Shown here one piece after another: positions 52,019 through 53,752 of a stretch of DNA of 53,752 nt. Source of the DNA: an uncultured Bacteroides sp. (GTDB lineage Bacteria > Bacteroidota > Bacteroidia > Bacteroidales > Bacteroidaceae). The stretch is from assembly GCA_905201685.1 (NCBI GenBank), contig CAJKOW010000007.1, forward strand, positions 1 to 53,752. The letters run 5' to 3'. Position 1 is the stretch's first letter. Each line of letters begins with the position of its first letter. Both the position numbers and the translations under genes were made by a program. Under the pieces are notes generated by a model, which searched no databases, was not told where the DNA came from, and saw only the letters and a list, made by a program, of their open reading frames with translations.

Positions 52019-52107
52019 TTATCCTGAAAACAATCTTTTTACCTTAAAAAAAAACTAATACCTATTGAAAACTGAAAAAGGCGGCTTTGTGAAAAGCTGC
52101 CTTTTTT
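52019..52107 (+). ncRNA. candidate small RNA, about 90 nt
   Basis: A full consensus promoter just upstream and an intrinsic terminator at its 3' end (see 52075-52107) define an about 90-nt transcript. It contains no start codon with a useful reading frame. The body is unstructured and A-rich (run of A at about 52046-52054) before the terminator hairpin, an architecture common among enterobacterial and Bacteroides sRNAs. It might instead be a leader terminated before ribE. Confidence 0.55.
52075..52107 (+). terminator. intrinsic terminator of the candidate small RNA
   Basis: A 14-bp stem (52075-52088 with 52093-52106, one G-U pair) with a 4-nt loop and a run of six T at 52102-52107. Confidence 0.88.
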
Positions 52108-52146
52108 ATTTGTACTCTTCCCGTAGCTCAAAATGGAAAAAATACC

Positions 52147-52202
52147 TATCTTCGCAAAGTATAATTCGGGTTTCGGATTTCGCAGATTGCGAATCGGAAA
52201 CC
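52147..52202 (+). promoter_or_regulatory. ribE upstream region with imperfect palindrome
   Basis: TATCTTCG (52147-52154) is a one-off match to the -7 box. An inverted repeat (52169-52184 with 52188-52202, GGTTTCGGATTTCGCA and near-complement) follows in the leader. No FMN-riboswitch core motifs were seen. Confidence 0.4.
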
Positions 52203-52240
52203 ACCAAGGTCAAACTTAACATCTTAATATATTATAGTAT

Positions 52241-52840
52241 ATGTTTTCCGGAATCGTAGAAGAATGCGCCAGGTTGGTGGCGATGGTGAAGGAGCAGGAA
52301 AATGTGCATTTCACGTTCACCTGTTCGTTTGTGAATGAATTAAAGATCGATCAGAGTGTGTCTCACAACGGTGTATGCCTCACCGTAGTCAGCATGACCG
52401 ACGACACCTACACGGTGACGGCCATGAAGGAAACCTTGGAACGTTCCAACCTCGGACTGTTGAAGGTGGGCGACGAAGTGAACGTAGAACGCAGCATGAT
52501 GATGAACGGACGCTTGGACGGGCACATCGTTCAGGGGCATGTTGACCAGACGGCCACGTGCATCAACATTCAGGATGCCGAAGGCAGCTACTATTTCACC
52601 TTCCGCTATGCCTTCGACAAGGAGATGGCGAAGCGCGGCTATATCACGGTCGATAAAGGTTCGGTGACGGTGAACGGTGTCAGCCTGACGGTTTGCAACC
52701 CCACCGACGACACCTTCCAGGTAGCCATCATCCCCTATACCTTCGAACATACCAACTTCCATGCCATTCGGGTGGGGAGCATCGTCAATTTGGAGTTCGA
52801 CATTATAGGGAAGTACATTAGCCGGATGATACAGTATTGA
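52241..52840 (+). CDS. ribE: riboflavin synthase (alpha chain)
   Basis: 199 residues, two lumazine-binding domains in tandem, as in all riboflavin synthases. Domain 1 begins MFSGIVEECARL with SVSHNGVCLTVVSM and NVERSMMMNGRLDGHIVQGHVD. Domain 2 repeats the pattern with VDKGSVTVNGVSLTVCNP and IPYTFEHTNF. It dismutates two lumazines to riboflavin. No other rib genes are adjacent; a flavin-dependent nitroreductase follows. Confidence 0.96.
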   Translation: MFSGIVEECARLVAMVKEQENVHFTFTCSFVNELKIDQSVSHNGVCLTVVSMTDDTYTVTAMKETLERSNLGLLKVGDEVNVERSMMMNGRLDGHIVQGHVDQTATCINIQDAEGSYYFTFRYAFDKEMAKRGYITVDKGSVTVNGVSLTVCNPTDDTFQVAIIPYTFEHTNFHAIRVGSIVNLEFDIIGKYISRMIQY

Positions 52841-52923
52841 GGTTTTCCCTCAGAGGGTGCGGTCAAGGGCAGGTAATCCTTACCTGTACCTTGTCCAGCC
52901 CATCCGTTTACGTAAGTTGTTGG

Positions 52924-53111
52924 GTTCACTTTAAAAAGTCTGTTTCCTAATGAGTCGCTTTATAGCTACTATCGCTTTGCTCTGTCATCCTGAACAAAGT
53001 GAAGGATCTGTTATCAAATAGCCTCCGAAAGAGATCCTTCACTTCGTTCAGGATGACAGAATGATAACTATGTTATGCGTTAAGACAAAAACTGTACTTT
53101 TTAAAGTGGAC
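52924..53111. mobile_element. 188-bp nested-palindrome, MITE-like element
   Basis: Outer 16-bp terminal inverted repeats (52924-52939 and 53096-53111, one mismatch) enclose a second inverted repeat of 29 bp (52981-53009 and 53032-53060, one mismatch; arm begins TCTGTCATCCTGAAC). It has no coding capacity. The inner arm resembles a palindromic repeat seen between genes in many bacteria. No clear target duplication was found. It fills most of the 306-bp gap between ribE and the nitroreductase gene. Confidence 0.6.
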
Positions 53112-53146
53112 TCAGTTGAATTAAATAAGTCACTGTCCAATCGATT

Positions 53147-53695
53147 ATGTTAGCTGAATCCGATTTTCTCCGTTTAGTCGAGGCACGGCAGAGCGACCGT
53201 GCTTACGACGCATCACGCCCGGTCGAACAGGAAAAGCTCGACCGCATCCTGGAGGCAGCCCGTCTGGCTCCGTCGGCGTGTAATGCCCAACCGTGGAAGT
53301 TTGTGGTTGTCACCGACCCCGAACTGGCCGTAGCCGTAGGGAAGGCCACAGCCGGACTGGGCATGAACAAGTTTGCCCGCAACGCCCCCGTCCACATTCT
53401 GGTAGTGGAAGAGTCGATGAACATCACCTCGTTTCTCGGTGCTAAAATCAAGGATAAATACTTCCCGTTGATCGACATCGGCATCGCCGCTGCCCACATT
53501 GTGCTGGCTGCCGAGAGCGAAGGTCTGGGCTCGTGCATCTTAGGGTGGTTCGACGAGAAAGAGATCAAGAAACTCACCGGCATTCCTTCGGGCAAACGGT
53601 TATTGCTTGATATTACGATCGGATATCCTGCAAAAGAGAAACGCCCGAAGTCGAGGAAGCCGGCAGAAAAAGTCATCAGTTACAATCATTATTGA
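53147..53695 (+). CDS. nitroreductase-family flavoprotein
   Basis: 182 residues, the size of small FMN-dependent nitroreductases. RQSDRAYDASRPVEQEKLDRIL with AARLAPSACNAQPWKFVVV is the FMN-binding N-terminal motif. DIGIAAAHIVLAAESEGLGSC and the KxxRxK-like C-terminal tail are typical. It reduces nitroaromatics or related compounds with NAD(P)H; the physiological substrate is unknown. Confidence 0.92.
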   Translation: MLAESDFLRLVEARQSDRAYDASRPVEQEKLDRILEAARLAPSACNAQPWKFVVVTDPELAVAVGKATAGLGMNKFARNAPVHILVVEESMNITSFLGAKIKDKYFPLIDIGIAAAHIVLAAESEGLGSCILGWFDEKEIKKLTGIPSGKRLLLDITIGYPAKEKRPKSRKPAEKVISYNHY

Positions 53696-53752
53696 GGGTG
53701 TCTTGTACTGATATAGGTAGACACATTTTAATAACAAAAATGTGAATCAACA
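53696..53752. other. window end, no feature
   Basis: These AT-rich 57 bases hold no recognisable element. Confidence 0.4.

Noticed and set aside
52110..52240. FMN riboswitch ahead of ribE
   Set aside because: The conserved RFN core segments are absent; only an imperfect palindrome is present.
1..53752. Prophage, integrative element or genomic island
   Set aside because: No integrase, relaxase, transposase or phage structural gene is present, and most of the window is conserved housekeeping genes.

Overview
The window looks like a contiguous chromosomal segment of a Bacteroidales bacterium, most likely Bacteroidaceae (Bacteroides or Phocaeicola). The evidence is: gene families typical of that order (DUF4494, DUF4348, DUF3127, BACON-domain lipoproteins, SDR-type threonine dehydrogenase beside kbl, CusA fused to an outer-membrane factor, TPR/AraC hybrid regulators); no clear Shine-Dalgarno sequences; and many promoters of the Bacteroides form TTTG-N19-21-TAnnTTTG. 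No insertion sequence, prophage, integrase or CRISPR array was seen.

Layout. 1-1338: a 23-bp tandem repeat and a secreted carboxymuconolactone decarboxylase/cupin protein. 1435-8543 (minus): a heavy-metal-type RND efflux operon (CusA fused to a TolC-like factor, then a lipoprotein adaptor, then a LytS-type kinase and a LytTR regulator). 8862-16078 (minus): a PorV-like barrel, a lipoprotein subtilase with a C-terminal sorting domain, a BACON lipoprotein, and a membrane-spanning TPR/AraC regulator. 16519-16592: tRNA-Asp. 17104-21541: purU, hisH-hisA-hisF-hisIE and an FtsE-type ATPase. 21610-24795: lysC, lysA and ferritin. 24887-31603: kbl and threonine dehydrogenase facing apart, then a DUF4348 lipoprotein, murB, a PhnP-like hydrolase and a membrane-anchored protein. 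31740-39867: a DUF3127 protein, then dnaN, an exonuclease, coaBC, recN, rlmB and a degenerate protease/TPR protein. 40388-53695: ridA, folC, PIN-PhoH, a DHOD-like/YggS/DUF4494 operon, tpx, a glnS/TPR/DedA operon, phoU, riboflavin synthase and a nitroreductase.

Most of the window is conserved housekeeping. The unusual material is in two accessory operons and between genes. (a) A pair of 21-bp direct repeats upstream of the efflux operon has the spacing expected of a LytTR operator, and the operon encodes a LytTR regulator. (b) A surface-lipoprotein/subtilase/PorV-like cassette carries a type IX-style sorting domain, with no other secretion genes in view. (c) Three hexamers at exact 11-bp spacing resemble a Pho box ahead of phoU. 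(d) An about 90-nt orphan transcription unit (promoter plus terminator, no ORF) lies between phoU and ribE. (e) Four intergenic arrays of unrelated sequence share a 22-23 bp period. (f) Two compact palindromic elements lie at 40143-40366 and 52924-53111.

Family names come from reading the proteins by eye; no database search was run.
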